From contig OZ245061.1 of the NCBI GenBank assembly GCA_965224755.1, forward strand, positions 806,001 to 870,000: DNA of 64,000 bases, read 5' to 3'. Made by a program: the position numbers and the translations under genes. This document shows positions 56,628 to 64,000 of the stretch, piece after piece. The number at the start of each line of letters is the position of its first letter. Position 1 is the first letter of the stretch. The DNA is from Hellea sp965224755. GTDB taxonomy: Bacteria; Pseudomonadota; Alphaproteobacteria; Caulobacterales; Maricaulaceae. The notes beneath the pieces are model-generated. The model saw only the letters and a list, made by a program, of their open reading frames with translations, made no database searches and was not told the origin of the DNA.

Positions 56628-57299
56628 TTATTTACGCGGGCTTGTTTTCAATATGCCTTTGCGTGAACCCGCGCTTGTGGGCGTCGGTTTTTGGGGCGTA
56701 AAATTATATGATATTTTGCGCGGGCGCGTGGCAGGCTTTAAAGGTTTTGCCCGCCCGACAACGCGGTGAGCATTAACCCAATCACCTTTCTTGGCAAAAC
56801 TTAGTGTGCGGTTAGCCGCGCTCACTTGCCGATGGGCTTCTTTTAGGTTCGTGCGGGTTTGAGAAAATGTAGCTTCGGCATTGGCACGGCGCGCTGTGGC
56901 AGTTTGCAAATTACGCGTAGCTATTTTTTGCTTTTCATACAATTGTGAGCGCTCCGCTTTATCAGCATTCGTCGTCCCCATTGGTCCGCGCCTATAAGCA
57001 GCTTTCGCAAAATCATGAACATCTTTTCGGGCCCGCTCTGTCTCTCTGGCGCGCAGCAAAGACCGGGCTGCACTCCCGTGCGTTTGCGCTGAAAATTGAC
57101 GTTCACGCGCCAAATTATTACGCACAGCGCGAAACTGACCAACCGCTTTGTTGTGAGCCGCTTTTGGCAATACCGGGTTTTTCGGAGTTGTTTTATGTTT
57201 TTGGACTGATTTTAACCGCTTTTGGGCAATGCAATTACTAGCTGACATCAGCGTCATGCTAAGGACAATGGTAAACATAAAAAATGTGCGTTTTAACAT
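56628..57299 (-). CDS. Exported basic protein 2, partner of LamG protein 2
   Basis: The 223-residue protein has a signal peptide (FFMFTIVLSMTLMSASNCIA) and a strongly basic mature part: helical, Ala/Arg-rich segments (ARSLLRARETERARKDVHDF and ATARRANAEATFSQTRTNLK) suggesting a coiled coil, and a Pro/Lys-rich tail ending RKGILKTSPRK. No domain was recognised. It follows LamG gene 2 by 23 bp, mirroring the LamG1/basic1 pair at the other end. Sixty-four bases later the regulator gene begins, with a GCCAGT/ACTGGC hairpin (56579-56601) between, so the whole minus-strand block may be one transcription unit with internal promoters. Confidence 0.68.
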   Translation of the reverse strand: MLKRTFFMFTIVLSMTLMSASNCIAQKRLKSVQKHKTTPKNPVLPKAAHNKAVGQFRAVRNNLARERQFSAQTHGSAARSLLRARETERARKDVHDFAKAAYRRGPMGTTNADKAERSQLYEKQKIATRNLQTATARRANAEATFSQTRTNLKEAHRQVSAANRTLSFAKKGDWVNAHRVVGRAKPLKPATRPRKISYNFTPQKPTPTSAGSRKGILKTSPRK

Positions 57300-57322
57300 G
57301 AATATTTCCTAGGTAATATGGG

Positions 57323-58006
57323 TTACGGGTTTGCGGCAATACTATTTTCTGAAAAAATATTAAGCGTGATATTTTGAAAGTCACTTTTGGCGATGAGCGC
57401 ATTAATGTCTGGATGTTGAGCGTCTGGTCGTGTCACATCTTCCGTCGAGTATTTGACTAGATCACTCCGGTCTAATGCGACATCCCACAAACGCAGACCT
57501 GCGATTGCGCCTTTGAAGGGGGCCGTCGCGCCATCCGCAGTTCCAATCCAAAATCCTACGGAAGGCCTATCTGCAAATCCAAAATTTAATGTACCAACAA
57601 CGCTGCCATTTACTAAAACCGCCGCGCCTTCAGAAAAATCTGCAATCGCCACATAGTTCATTTGCGGGATCTTAAAATCATAGGAAATACTGCCAATATT
57701 ATCACCCGCCTGCAAGCTAAGACCTGAACGGTCACCCAAAATGGCGATCGAGTATAGCGCACCTTTTGGCCCGGCATTTGATAGGATGACTGGATCATAT
57801 CCCGGATCTTTTTCCCAATCACACTGAACCCAAAACTCTATGGTCGCCCCGTTTTGAAGGGTCAATTCAGGGCTTGGCGGAAACGCATATCCATTGCTTC
57901 CATCAAGCTCTACCACATCCGGCGTATAAGCCTCTTGCCCAAAGGCAGCACCGGCCCGCCATAATATCGAGACTGACACAACAATAAAAATACATATTCG
58001 CAACAT
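57323..58006 (-). CDS. Exported LamG-like protein 2
   Basis: The 227-residue protein has a signal peptide (MLRICIFIVVSVSILWRAGA) and one LamG/jellyroll domain: TIEFWVQCDWEKDPGYDPVI, QMNYVAIADFSEGAAVLVNG and GAIAGLRLWDVALDRSDL. It is a paralogue of the protein at 49689-50390, in the opposite orientation at the other end of the block, which differs throughout, so the duplication is not recent. The ATG at 58006 has GGAG upstream; a longer frame to 58087 is less likely because it runs through the operator site. Confidence 0.82.
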   Translation of the reverse strand: MLRICIFIVVSVSILWRAGAAFGQEAYTPDVVELDGSNGYAFPPSPELTLQNGATIEFWVQCDWEKDPGYDPVILSNAGPKGALYSIAILGDRSGLSLQAGDNIGSISYDFKIPQMNYVAIADFSEGAAVLVNGSVVGTLNFGFADRPSVGFWIGTADGATAPFKGAIAGLRLWDVALDRSDLVKYSTEDVTRPDAQHPDINALIAKSDFQNITLNIFSENSIAANP

Positions 58007-58075
58007 TGATAGTGCTCCAATATCTACACAAATCGTGCAGTTTGAAGACAATATACAAACATAAACCAGCATTAG

Positions 58076-58095
58076 TATGGGGGCCAAACCCCATT
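58076..58095 (-). promoter_or_regulatory. Shared inverted-repeat operator, copy 4 (before LamG gene 2)
   Basis: In gene direction AATGGGG, TTTGGC, CCCCATA, same 7-6-7 spacing, centred about 80 bp before the start of LamG gene 2. Its context (TTATTA before, GGGGTTTG inside) resembles copy 1 closely. TATATT (58055-58050 on the minus strand) lies 33 bp from the centre as a possible -10 box, almost the same distance as in copy 1. Confidence 0.72.
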
Positions 58096-58130
58096 AATAA
58101 GACCTAACCAAAGAGTCCTCTTGAGCAAAA

Positions 58131-58179
58131 CTCTCGCTTAGCCCAGACTTAAATCTGTCTCATAGGCGCTGACGCCAGA
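58131..58179 (+). repeat. Dispersed 49-bp repeat, right boundary of the MACPF block
   Basis: CTCTCGCTTAGCCCAGACTT and AAATCTGTCTCATAGGCGCT followed by GACGCCAGA form a direct repeat with 49487-49535. The two copies enclose all eight genes of the block. Confidence 0.72.
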
Positions 58180-58269
58180 TAAAATTATTTTTCGCGCCAA
58201 TTGCGCGCCAGTAAAGTTTTTAACGTAAAGCCGATAGAGCTATAAACTATTGATATATAAGAATAATAA

Positions 58270-58346
<77 letters not shown>

Positions 58347-58469
58347 CTTTTGGTAGTGGCCGTATGGATGGCTCCTTTAAGCCAAGCTTGCGGGCGGCGC
58401 AATGGGGCTGACCAAAAGAAACAGTAAAGATCGCTTGAAATTTTTATGCTTAGTGTTCAAGAGCGCTTT

Positions 58470-59465
58470 ATGTTTTACCGCCTTATTATTTCGTTTCTCA
58501 TTGGCCTTACGGCTTGCCTGTCGGCTTGCGGCCCGGCCCCGCTCGGTAGCGGCGTTGACGCCAAGGTTTCTGACGCCCGCGCGCGTAATGACGGCCCGGC
58601 CATTTGGGTGGCGAAGGATTATGACAGCACGGTCTATCTGTTCGGCACGGTGCATTTATTGCCGGGTGATTTGTCTTGGCAGAAAGACGATATGCGGGCC
58701 GCCTTTGCTGAGGCCGGAACCGTATTTTTTGAAATTGATACGGGCCGCGAGGCGCAAATAAAAGCGCTGGTTTTAACGACAAGTCTGGGCATGCGTAAAG
58801 ACGGGCTGCGGCTGTCCGATAGTCTGGATAGTTATCAGCTTAAATTGCTGGCCGCCGCCGCGCATAATGGCGAGCTTAGCCTCGCCCGTTTGGACGGGAT
58901 GAAGCCTTGGCTGGCCAGTGAGTTTCTCACTTTGGAAGCCGCGCACCAAGCTGGATTATCGCCCGAACTTTCCGCCGACGATGCGCTAAAATCCCGGGCC
59001 GCGCGCGAAGGTAAAAATATTCTTTATCTTGAAACGATAGAAGACCAAATCCATGCTATCGCGAATCAGCCGGATTTTGTGCAAATGACATTGCTAACCG
59101 AAACGCTGGAAGGGTTTAATATATTAGGAGATGACCTCAATCAGGTCGCTCAAGCTTGGGCTGTCGGGCGCACGAATTTCCTCACCCGCGAGGTCGTGAT
59201 GGCGATGAAAACTCGCTCGCCGGATTTATATAAATCACTCCTGACCGAAAGAAATGCCAAATGGGCGGCGCAAATCACTCGCTTTATGGAAGATAGCGGG
59301 ACTGCCTTTGTCGCGGTTGGAACGGCGCATCTCTTGGGCGAAGACAGCCTGATAGAGCAGCTTCGGGGGCAAGGTTATGACGTCTCGCGGTTTTATGCCT
59401 TTCAGGGAGAGAACGTCATTAACCCGGTTAACCCGACCATCGTGAGGCCTAAAAGTTCAGATTAA
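58470..59465 (+). CDS. TraB/GumN family lipoprotein
   Basis: The 331-residue protein has a lipoprotein signal (LIGLTACLSACGP). Its TraB/GumN domain (a Tiki-like metalloprotease fold) shows the two hallmark motifs, YLFGTVHLLP near residue 55 and AVGTAHLLGEDSLIEQLRGQ near 285, with the metal-binding GTxH residues. Bacterial members are mostly untested. The ATG at 58470 gives the signal peptide; a frame from 58446 adds eight residues. Its last 17 bases overlap the convergent btuB gene. Confidence 0.88.
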   Translation: MFYRLIISFLIGLTACLSACGPAPLGSGVDAKVSDARARNDGPAIWVAKDYDSTVYLFGTVHLLPGDLSWQKDDMRAAFAEAGTVFFEIDTGREAQIKALVLTTSLGMRKDGLRLSDSLDSYQLKLLAAAAHNGELSLARLDGMKPWLASEFLTLEAAHQAGLSPELSADDALKSRAAREGKNILYLETIEDQIHAIANQPDFVQMTLLTETLEGFNILGDDLNQVAQAWAVGRTNFLTREVVMAMKTRSPDLYKSLLTERNAKWAAQITRFMEDSGTAFVAVGTAHLLGEDSLIEQLRGQGYDVSRFYAFQGENVINPVNPTIVRPKSSD

Positions 59466-61374
59466 ACCCCGCGTAAACTGCGCGCCCCGGAGAAGCATAA
59501 CCGACGACTTCTTGGTATGTTTCATCCAGCAGGTTTTCGCCGCGAATGGAGATTGCGGCAAAGTCACTGACAGCATAACTCGCCCGCGCCCCTACAAGGG
59601 TAAAGGCATCTAATGTAACATTAGAAAATGTTGCAAAATCAGTGTCGAGTTGCTTGCCATTATGGTCAAGATTGGCGGTCAGAGACAGATCATCGCTCGC
59701 CTTCCATGTCGCCGTAGCGCTGGCGATAAAATCCGGGCGGCGGATTTCTTCGCTCCCGTCTTGCTCGCTACCTAAGAATGTTGCGGCCCCGCGTATGGAA
59801 AGCGTACCAGATACAGCCCAGCGCGCTTCAAGCTCGACGCCTTGGCGCGTGCTGTCAGTCGTAAGGTTGATAACTGTCGAGGTAAAATCAGGGTTAAAAA
59901 TTGTCGTGATCTCGTCTTTAAGCTCCGAGCGGAAATAATCGACCGAGAGATTAAACTCGCCAAGTTTCTGTTCATAACCGATACTCACGCCTAGGGATGT
60001 TTCTGGCTGCAAATCGCGGTTTCCGGTGAAGCGAGAGGCGGGAAAAAAGCCGAAGAGCTCAATGAGAGACGGGTTTTTAACGCCTGTCCCAATTGAGGCC
60101 CGCAAGCGCCCGCCAAAACCTTCAAAGGCATAACCGCCTCCGGCGCGCCATGTGGCGGCATCGGCAAAGAGATCATTAATATCATAGCGCGCAGACGCCG
60201 AGATCGAAACCGGGCCTGAATTATAGCGGTAATCCCCCGCAGCAGCATAAGTTCGGTTCTCTGGTTTAGCTTCGGCTTCGGTGAAGTTCGGAATGATTTG
60301 ATAGTTTTCTTGCTCAATTTCTGCCAACGCCGTAAAGCTGCTCTCGCCGAATTCGCGCTCTGCCGCCCAGTTAAGATTAAAGCGCTTACCGATAGAACGG
60401 GAAGAAAACCCGCCCCGCGTATCGCTATCCGTATCGAGATGAGAGGCCGTAATAAGATGATCAAATCCGGCGAAATTAAAGCGCGCATCGAGGCGGGCCG
60501 TTTTGGTTTTTACCGTGGTTTCGCCGGATGTATTATTCAAGCGGCCATTGAAATCCGTGTCGCCGTCAAAATCAACATCCAGACGCGACGCGCCGAATTT
60601 GCCTGATAGGGTGATACCGCTAAGCTCGACATTGTTCAGCCCTATATTCAGGCTACGAGATTGCGAGCCATCGCGTTCTCCGCCAAGGCCTGAAATATCG
60701 TAGCCTTCGGTATTAAATAGATTTCCGCCCACCGACAAAGCGGCTACGCCGATGGGAATAACAGCATTGATCTGGCCTTCGACCGTATTGCGGCTTCCGG
60801 CTTCAATTGAGGCTCGCCAGCCTTCGCGGGTTGAGCCCGCACGGGTGATGATATTGATGACGCCGCCAATGGCATCCGAACCGTAAAGCGCGGATTGTTC
60901 CCCGCGCAAGGTTTCGATACGCACAACATCCTCTGCGCGAAGGCCGGAGAAATCAAACTCGCCCGCGCTGGGATTGGCGACTTCAACGCCGTCAATCAAG
61001 ACGAGGATATGATTGGCCTCCGCGCCGCGCATCCGGATTTGGGTGAGCCCGCCAGCCGGCCCGGAGGAATTGACGGAAATACCGGGTAGCGAACGTAGCA
61101 GGTCGGAGATATATTGCGGGCCACGGGCCGCAATTTCAGAGGAAGTAATGATCGAAGACGGACTGGTAATGTCTTTAATCTTCGAATAACCAATCCGATT
61201 TGCAACACTGACAATCTCGTCTTCACGGTAATGTTTTTTGAGGCAGGCTTCATAATTTGCTTTGGTCATGGGCTCGCCGCACAATACCGCTGGATCTTCG
61301 GAATAATATAATTGTGCATTTGCTATGTGCGAAATAGTTAGAGCACTAACAGCCCCTAATAATAATCGTTTCAT
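59449..61374 (-). CDS. btuB: TonB-dependent vitamin B12 receptor BtuB
   Basis: Outer-membrane beta-barrel that imports cobalamin with energy from TonB. The 641-residue protein has a signal peptide (LLLGAVSALTISHIANA), an unusual insertion with two cysteines (VLCGEPMTKANYEACLKKHY), a TonB-box-like DEIVSVA, the plug domain (about 65-170; LRSLPGISVNSSGPAGGLTQ, IRMRGAEANHILVLIDGVEV and GSDAIGGVINIITR) and a barrel that ends with YAGFNLNF, an aromatic C-terminal residue as required for assembly. A cobalamin riboswitch in its leader supports B12 or a corrinoid precursor as substrate. No btuCDF transport genes are visible. Confidence 0.93.
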   Translation of the reverse strand: MKRLLLGAVSALTISHIANAQLYYSEDPAVLCGEPMTKANYEACLKKHYREDEIVSVANRIGYSKIKDITSPSSIITSSEIAARGPQYISDLLRSLPGISVNSSGPAGGLTQIRMRGAEANHILVLIDGVEVANPSAGEFDFSGLRAEDVVRIETLRGEQSALYGSDAIGGVINIITRAGSTREGWRASIEAGSRNTVEGQINAVIPIGVAALSVGGNLFNTEGYDISGLGGERDGSQSRSLNIGLNNVELSGITLSGKFGASRLDVDFDGDTDFNGRLNNTSGETTVKTKTARLDARFNFAGFDHLITASHLDTDSDTRGGFSSRSIGKRFNLNWAAEREFGESSFTALAEIEQENYQIIPNFTEAEAKPENRTYAAAGDYRYNSGPVSISASARYDINDLFADAATWRAGGGYAFEGFGGRLRASIGTGVKNPSLIELFGFFPASRFTGNRDLQPETSLGVSIGYEQKLGEFNLSVDYFRSELKDEITTIFNPDFTSTVINLTTDSTRQGVELEARWAVSGTLSIRGAATFLGSEQDGSEEIRRPDFIASATATWKASDDLSLTANLDHNGKQLDTDFATFSNVTLDAFTLVGARASYAVSDFAAISIRGENLLDETYQEVVGYASPGRAVYAGFNLNF

Positions 61375-61484
61375 ATCATGACTCCAATATTGCGCCGCTC
61401 TCAGCCGCGCAGGTTTAACGAAATGTCGTCATTGGAAACATCCATGCGCATCGGTCTATCCCGCCCGCGCGCGCTGGCGACGTT

Positions 61485-61640
61485 ATTGGCAGGTCTTCTG
61501 ACTTCCGGCTCTGATGGTGTTGGCGTCTTCCCGCCCCCCGTTCAAAGGAGACAGTGACAGTGCCAACCCCTCGCCGATTACAGCTGCGGGTGCAGTCGGG
61601 GCTTTAAACCCCATTCCCATATTCACGCCCTTGCGGGCGA
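61485..61640 (-). promoter_or_regulatory. Adenosylcobalamin riboswitch in the btuB leader
   Basis: On the minus strand the conserved blocks of the cobalamin riboswitch occur in order: CGACTGCACCCGCAGCTGTA ATCGG, TTGGCACTGTCACTG (B12 box core), GGCGGGAAGACGCC, and CCGGAAGTCAGAAGACCTGC C. It lies about 110 bp before the btuB start. High cobalamin would fold it and reduce btuB expression. Confidence 0.93.
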
Positions 61641-61723
61641 CCAATAAAGCGCAGATATCAGAGAATAGGTTTTTGACAAGTCCTAAAATTTACGCATAAA
61701 GCATGGGCAAAGTGGAGACAGTT

Positions 61724-62014
61724 ATGAACCAAGACACACAGGATAAACTCGACGCCGCAGTCTTTCGGCGACTCCTCTCCCATCTGGATAACCGCAAAGA
61801 TGTCCAGAATATTGATTTGATGATCCTCGCCAGTTTCTGCCGCAACTGCCTCGGAAAATGGTATAAATCAGCCGCTGATGACCACGGCGTAGAGATGACA
61901 GACGCAGAGTCTAAAGCGCGGATTTACGGCATGGCCTATGAGGACTGGAAAGAGCAGTTCCAATTGCCCGCCACGCCGGAACAATTGGCGGCTTTTGAAA
62001 GCCGCCAAAAGTAA
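61724..62014 (+). CDS. DUF1244 family protein
   Basis: The 96-residue protein matches DUF1244, a small alpha/gammaproteobacterial family of unknown function: DAAVFRRLLSHLDNRKDVQN, IDLMILASFCRNCLGKWYKS and ARIYGMAYEDWKEQF, with the conserved CRNC cysteine pair. The ATG at 61724 has TGGAG upstream; an ATG at 61703 adds seven residues. Its 3' end contains a GGCGGCTTT/AAAGCCGCC hairpin (61986-62005) just before the stop. The cysteine pair might bind metal, which is inference only. Confidence 0.9.
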   Translation: MNQDTQDKLDAAVFRRLLSHLDNRKDVQNIDLMILASFCRNCLGKWYKSAADDHGVEMTDAESKARIYGMAYEDWKEQFQLPATPEQLAAFESRQK

Positions 62015-62035
62015 GCGTAATGTAGAATTAAATAT

Positions 62036-62156
62036 CTGTCATTTCGGGGCTGCGAAGCAGAACCCGGAAGGCCGAGAGGTTGAGGGCCATATCAAGTATG
62101 GTTCACAAAGGCTCGACCTTCCGCACCTCCGGCTGCGCCTGCGTGCGGAATGACAG
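62036..62156. repeat. Palindromic intergenic element, TGTCATCCCG type, copy 3
   Basis: CTGTCATTTCGGGGCTGCG at the left and CGCCTGCGTGCGGAATGACAG at the right are inverted ends; inner CCCGGAAGGCCGAG and CTCGACCTTCCG also pair. Same type as at 29513 and 40741. It separates convergent genes. Confidence 0.78.
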
Positions 62157-62187
62157 GGAGAATGAAACGTTAGGGGCCGATCCTAGG

Positions 62188-63627
62188 TTATTTCACGGCG
62201 ATAAATATATTGCTGCCATTGCGCTCGACCGAGAGGGCGAAGGGGCCGCTTCTGCCGTCAATTGCGTCTTCGAAATCTTCTAGGTCGGCGACATCTTCGC
62301 GGTTGACCGCGCGGATGATATCGCCCTTGCGCAGTCCGGCGCGCTCGGCTTTGGAGCCGCGCTCAACGCCGGCAACATAGATGCCTTCATCTCCGCCGCG
62401 CAGTTCCAAATCTTCAGGGATGTCAGAAATGGACGCGCCTGAAAAACTTTCCAGCGCCGGAATATCAGCCGCAGCTTCTGCCTCCAAAACTTCGCTTTCT
62501 TCTTCAAATTCAGCCACGCTGATACGCGTTGTCCGCCGCTTGCCATTCCTTAGATAGGTAATATCCGCCTTTTCGCCCGGCTCGACGAGGCCTACGGCAT
62601 TGCGAATGTCCGAGGCATCGCGAATATTGCCGCCGTTAAAGCCGATGACAATATCGCCTTCCTCAAGTCCGGCCTTATCGGCAGGGCTATCCTTGACCAC
62701 ATGATTGACCAAGGCCCCGTTAAGGGTGGAGAGACCCAGCGCCTCTTTAAGATCAGGCGAAATATCGCGAATAGAGATACCAATGCGCCCGCGCCGCACT
62801 TCGCCGTAGCTCACGAGCTGGCGCATCACGCCTTGGACTATATTAGTCGGCACAGCAAAGCCGATACCTTGATTGCCGCCCGAACGGGTGACGATAGCGG
62901 CGTTAATGCCGATAAGCTCGCCCTTGGAATTGACCAAAGCTCCGCCGGAATTGCCAGGGTTAATCGAAGCGTCTGTCTGGATGAAGTCCTGATAATTATC
63001 GCCTGCGCCGCGGTCGCGTCCCATGGCGCTAACAATGCCGGAAGTGACGGAGTGCGAAAGCCCGAAAGGGTTGCCCACGGCGATAACGTAGTCGCCGACT
63101 TTCACATCTGAAGCTCTGGCGAATTTCAAATCCGTCAGGCCGCGCGCGGAGATTTTAATTACGGCAATATCTGTCTTTGGGTCGGAGCCGACTAATTCCG
63201 CCTTAAGCTCGCGCTTATCTTCCAGCGTGACTGTAATTTCGTCGGCGTCTTTAATAACGTGGTGGTTAGTGATGATCAGGCCTTTGCGCGCATCGACAAT
63301 GACGCCGGAGCCCAGGCCGCGCCGTTGACGGTTTTGTTGTTGCGGCATACGCCCGCCAAAAAAGCGCTCGAAAAGTTCTTCATTGCCTTTAAAACCTTCC
63401 GGCATTTCAGGCTGGGCTTTGGCTTTGCTCGAAACATCAATGCTAACAACAGCCGGGGTCACGCGCTCCAAAAGGGGAGCCATGGTCAAGACGCCGCGCC
63501 GGGCATCCAGCGTCATGGCTGATGACTGCCCAACAGCGCTAACAGGCGTGAAAGATGTCTGAGACACGGCAAGCGGGGTTAAGACTAAAGCTAAAGCGGC
63601 ACTGGCGAGAATAAGAGATTTACGCAT
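62188..63627 (-). CDS. Do-type periplasmic serine protease (DegP/DegQ-like)
   Basis: Periplasmic protease and chaperone acting on misfolded envelope proteins. The 479-residue protein has a signal peptide (SLILASAALALVLTPLAVS) and a trypsin-like domain with the triad in TNHHVIKDADE (His), TDIAVIKISA (Asp) and NPGNSGGALV (Ser). Two PDZ domains follow (about 280-365 and 400-479), each with a G-D-I-V/I core (GLEEGDIVIGF and GLRKGDIIRAV). Length and order are those of DegP-family proteins. DegP, DegQ and MucD cannot be told apart here. The ATG at 63627 begins MRKSLILASA. Confidence 0.94.
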   Translation of the reverse strand: MRKSLILASAALALVLTPLAVSQTSFTPVSAVGQSSAMTLDARRGVLTMAPLLERVTPAVVSIDVSSKAKAQPEMPEGFKGNEELFERFFGGRMPQQQNRQRRGLGSGVIVDARKGLIITNHHVIKDADEITVTLEDKRELKAELVGSDPKTDIAVIKISARGLTDLKFARASDVKVGDYVIAVGNPFGLSHSVTSGIVSAMGRDRGAGDNYQDFIQTDASINPGNSGGALVNSKGELIGINAAIVTRSGGNQGIGFAVPTNIVQGVMRQLVSYGEVRRGRIGISIRDISPDLKEALGLSTLNGALVNHVVKDSPADKAGLEEGDIVIGFNGGNIRDASDIRNAVGLVEPGEKADITYLRNGKRRTTRISVAEFEEESEVLEAEAAADIPALESFSGASISDIPEDLELRGGDEGIYVAGVERGSKAERAGLRKGDIIRAVNREDVADLEDFEDAIDGRSGPFALSVERNGSNIFIAVK

Positions 63628-63783
63628 GTGATGTCCTTAAATTATGGATCGTGTTTTGTAATCTACTATCCATGTAACGCAGTGACGCCCCGCATCAAGA
63701 GAGAGCCGCAGAATCTGAACGTCTTTTAATTTGCGGCAATAGATGGCGGCCAATATTCGCCGATGCGGCAAATTACAATAGCC

Positions 63784-64000
63784 CTAGTCAGGGCGGCGCA
63801 TTTTATGACTGAAAATATCCACGCCGTCCCAACCCAGAAGGTCAAGTTCGCAGCGGGTTTTGATAAAATCAAAACAGGATTTTGCCATATCCAACCGGCT
63901 CTCGCGCATCAGCCGCGCTGTGAGGATGTTCCTAAGTTGGTGCAGATAGAGCACGTCTGAGGCCGCATAATCGAGCTGGGCTTTGGTTAGTTGATCAGAC
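63784..64000 (-). CDS. Ribonuclease D-family 3'-5' exonuclease, C-terminal part (runs off the right edge)
   Basis: Seventy-one codons and the stop (TAG at 63786-63784) are inside the window. The reading frame gives SDQLTKAQLDYAASDVLYLH, which is the third exonuclease motif of the DEDDy family (tyrosine in YAASD), then LRNILTARLMRESRLDMAKS and a short end ELDLLGWDGVDIFSH. The protein ends soon after the exonuclease domain, as in the short alphaproteobacterial RNase D-like proteins (about 200 residues), without HRDC domains. It probably trims RNA 3' ends. The start lies beyond the window. Confidence 0.85.
   Translation of the reverse strand, partial: SDQLTKAQLDYAASDVLYLHQLRNILTARLMRESRLDMAKSCFDFIKTRCELDLLGWDGVDIFSHKMRRPD

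Overview
The window looks like a chromosomal segment of an alphaproteobacterium, probably from the Hyphomonadaceae/Maricaulales side. This is an inference from gene content and order: mutM, enoyl-CoA hydratase, rpsT and dnaA in a row; hrcA-grpE; rph, rdgB and hemW close together; an LpoA-like activator next to rsmI, yraN and (further on) gshB; and an sdhCDA block. Mid-range base composition, GANTC sites before dnaA and a cobalamin riboswitch fit but do not prove this. No species can be named.

Layout. (1) 1-6.4 kb, accessory: the first 23 codons of a Cas9 gene run off the left edge on the minus strand. Divergent from it is a structured RNA with the layout of a type II-C tracrRNA. Then come a Fic protein and a three-gene O-acylation cluster (MBOAT, SGNH-like, acyltransferase-3/SGNH). 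(2) 6.5-18.1 kb, mostly housekeeping: short asparaginase, panD, SIMPL lipoprotein, hrcA-grpE behind a heat-shock-type promoter, mutM, GST, WYL regulator, enoyl-CoA hydratase, rpsT, dnaA, an unassigned structured region and an acyl-CoA carboxyltransferase. (3) 18.3-24.7 kb, a minus-strand cluster of four Sel1-repeat exported proteins with a 47-residue membrane peptide and two proteins of unknown function. (4) 24.9-39.3 kb, core genes: rph, an MBL-fold lipoprotein, an XRE/DUF2975 pair, rdgB, hemW, the LpoA-like gene, rsmI, yraN, two lipoproteins, a four-gene operon with two YbjQ proteins, gshB and uvrB. (5) 39.3-40.9 kb, a scar: an AT-rich orphan gene and the decayed tail of a fatty-acid hydroxylase gene next to a palindromic element. 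(6) 40.9-49.4 kb: divergent glpD/glpK, a CAT-anticodon tRNA, sdhC-sdhD-sdhA without sdhB, an unknown lipoprotein, trmD-rplS. (7) 49.5-58.2 kb, the most distinctive block, described below. (8) 58.3-64 kb: tRNA-Arg, TraB/GumN lipoprotein, BtuB receptor under a cobalamin riboswitch, a DUF1244 protein, a Do-type protease and the end of a ribonuclease D-like gene.

The 49.5-58.2 kb block encodes an exported MACPF (perforin-fold) protein, an exported LCCL-domain protein, a 7TM sensor kinase, a NarL/LuxR-type response regulator, and two paralogous pairs at the two ends in opposite orientation, each an exported LamG-like protein followed by an exported basic protein. Four copies of one 20-bp inverted repeat (WATGGGG, six bases, CCCCATA) lie before the first LamG gene, the MACPF gene, the kinase and the second LamG gene, so the block reads as one regulon probably controlled by its own two-component system. 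A 49-bp imperfect direct repeat brackets it and a tRNA-Arg gene lies just outside. I know of no described system with this composition.

Many intergenic gaps hold long palindromic elements of at least six types, some recurring within the window.
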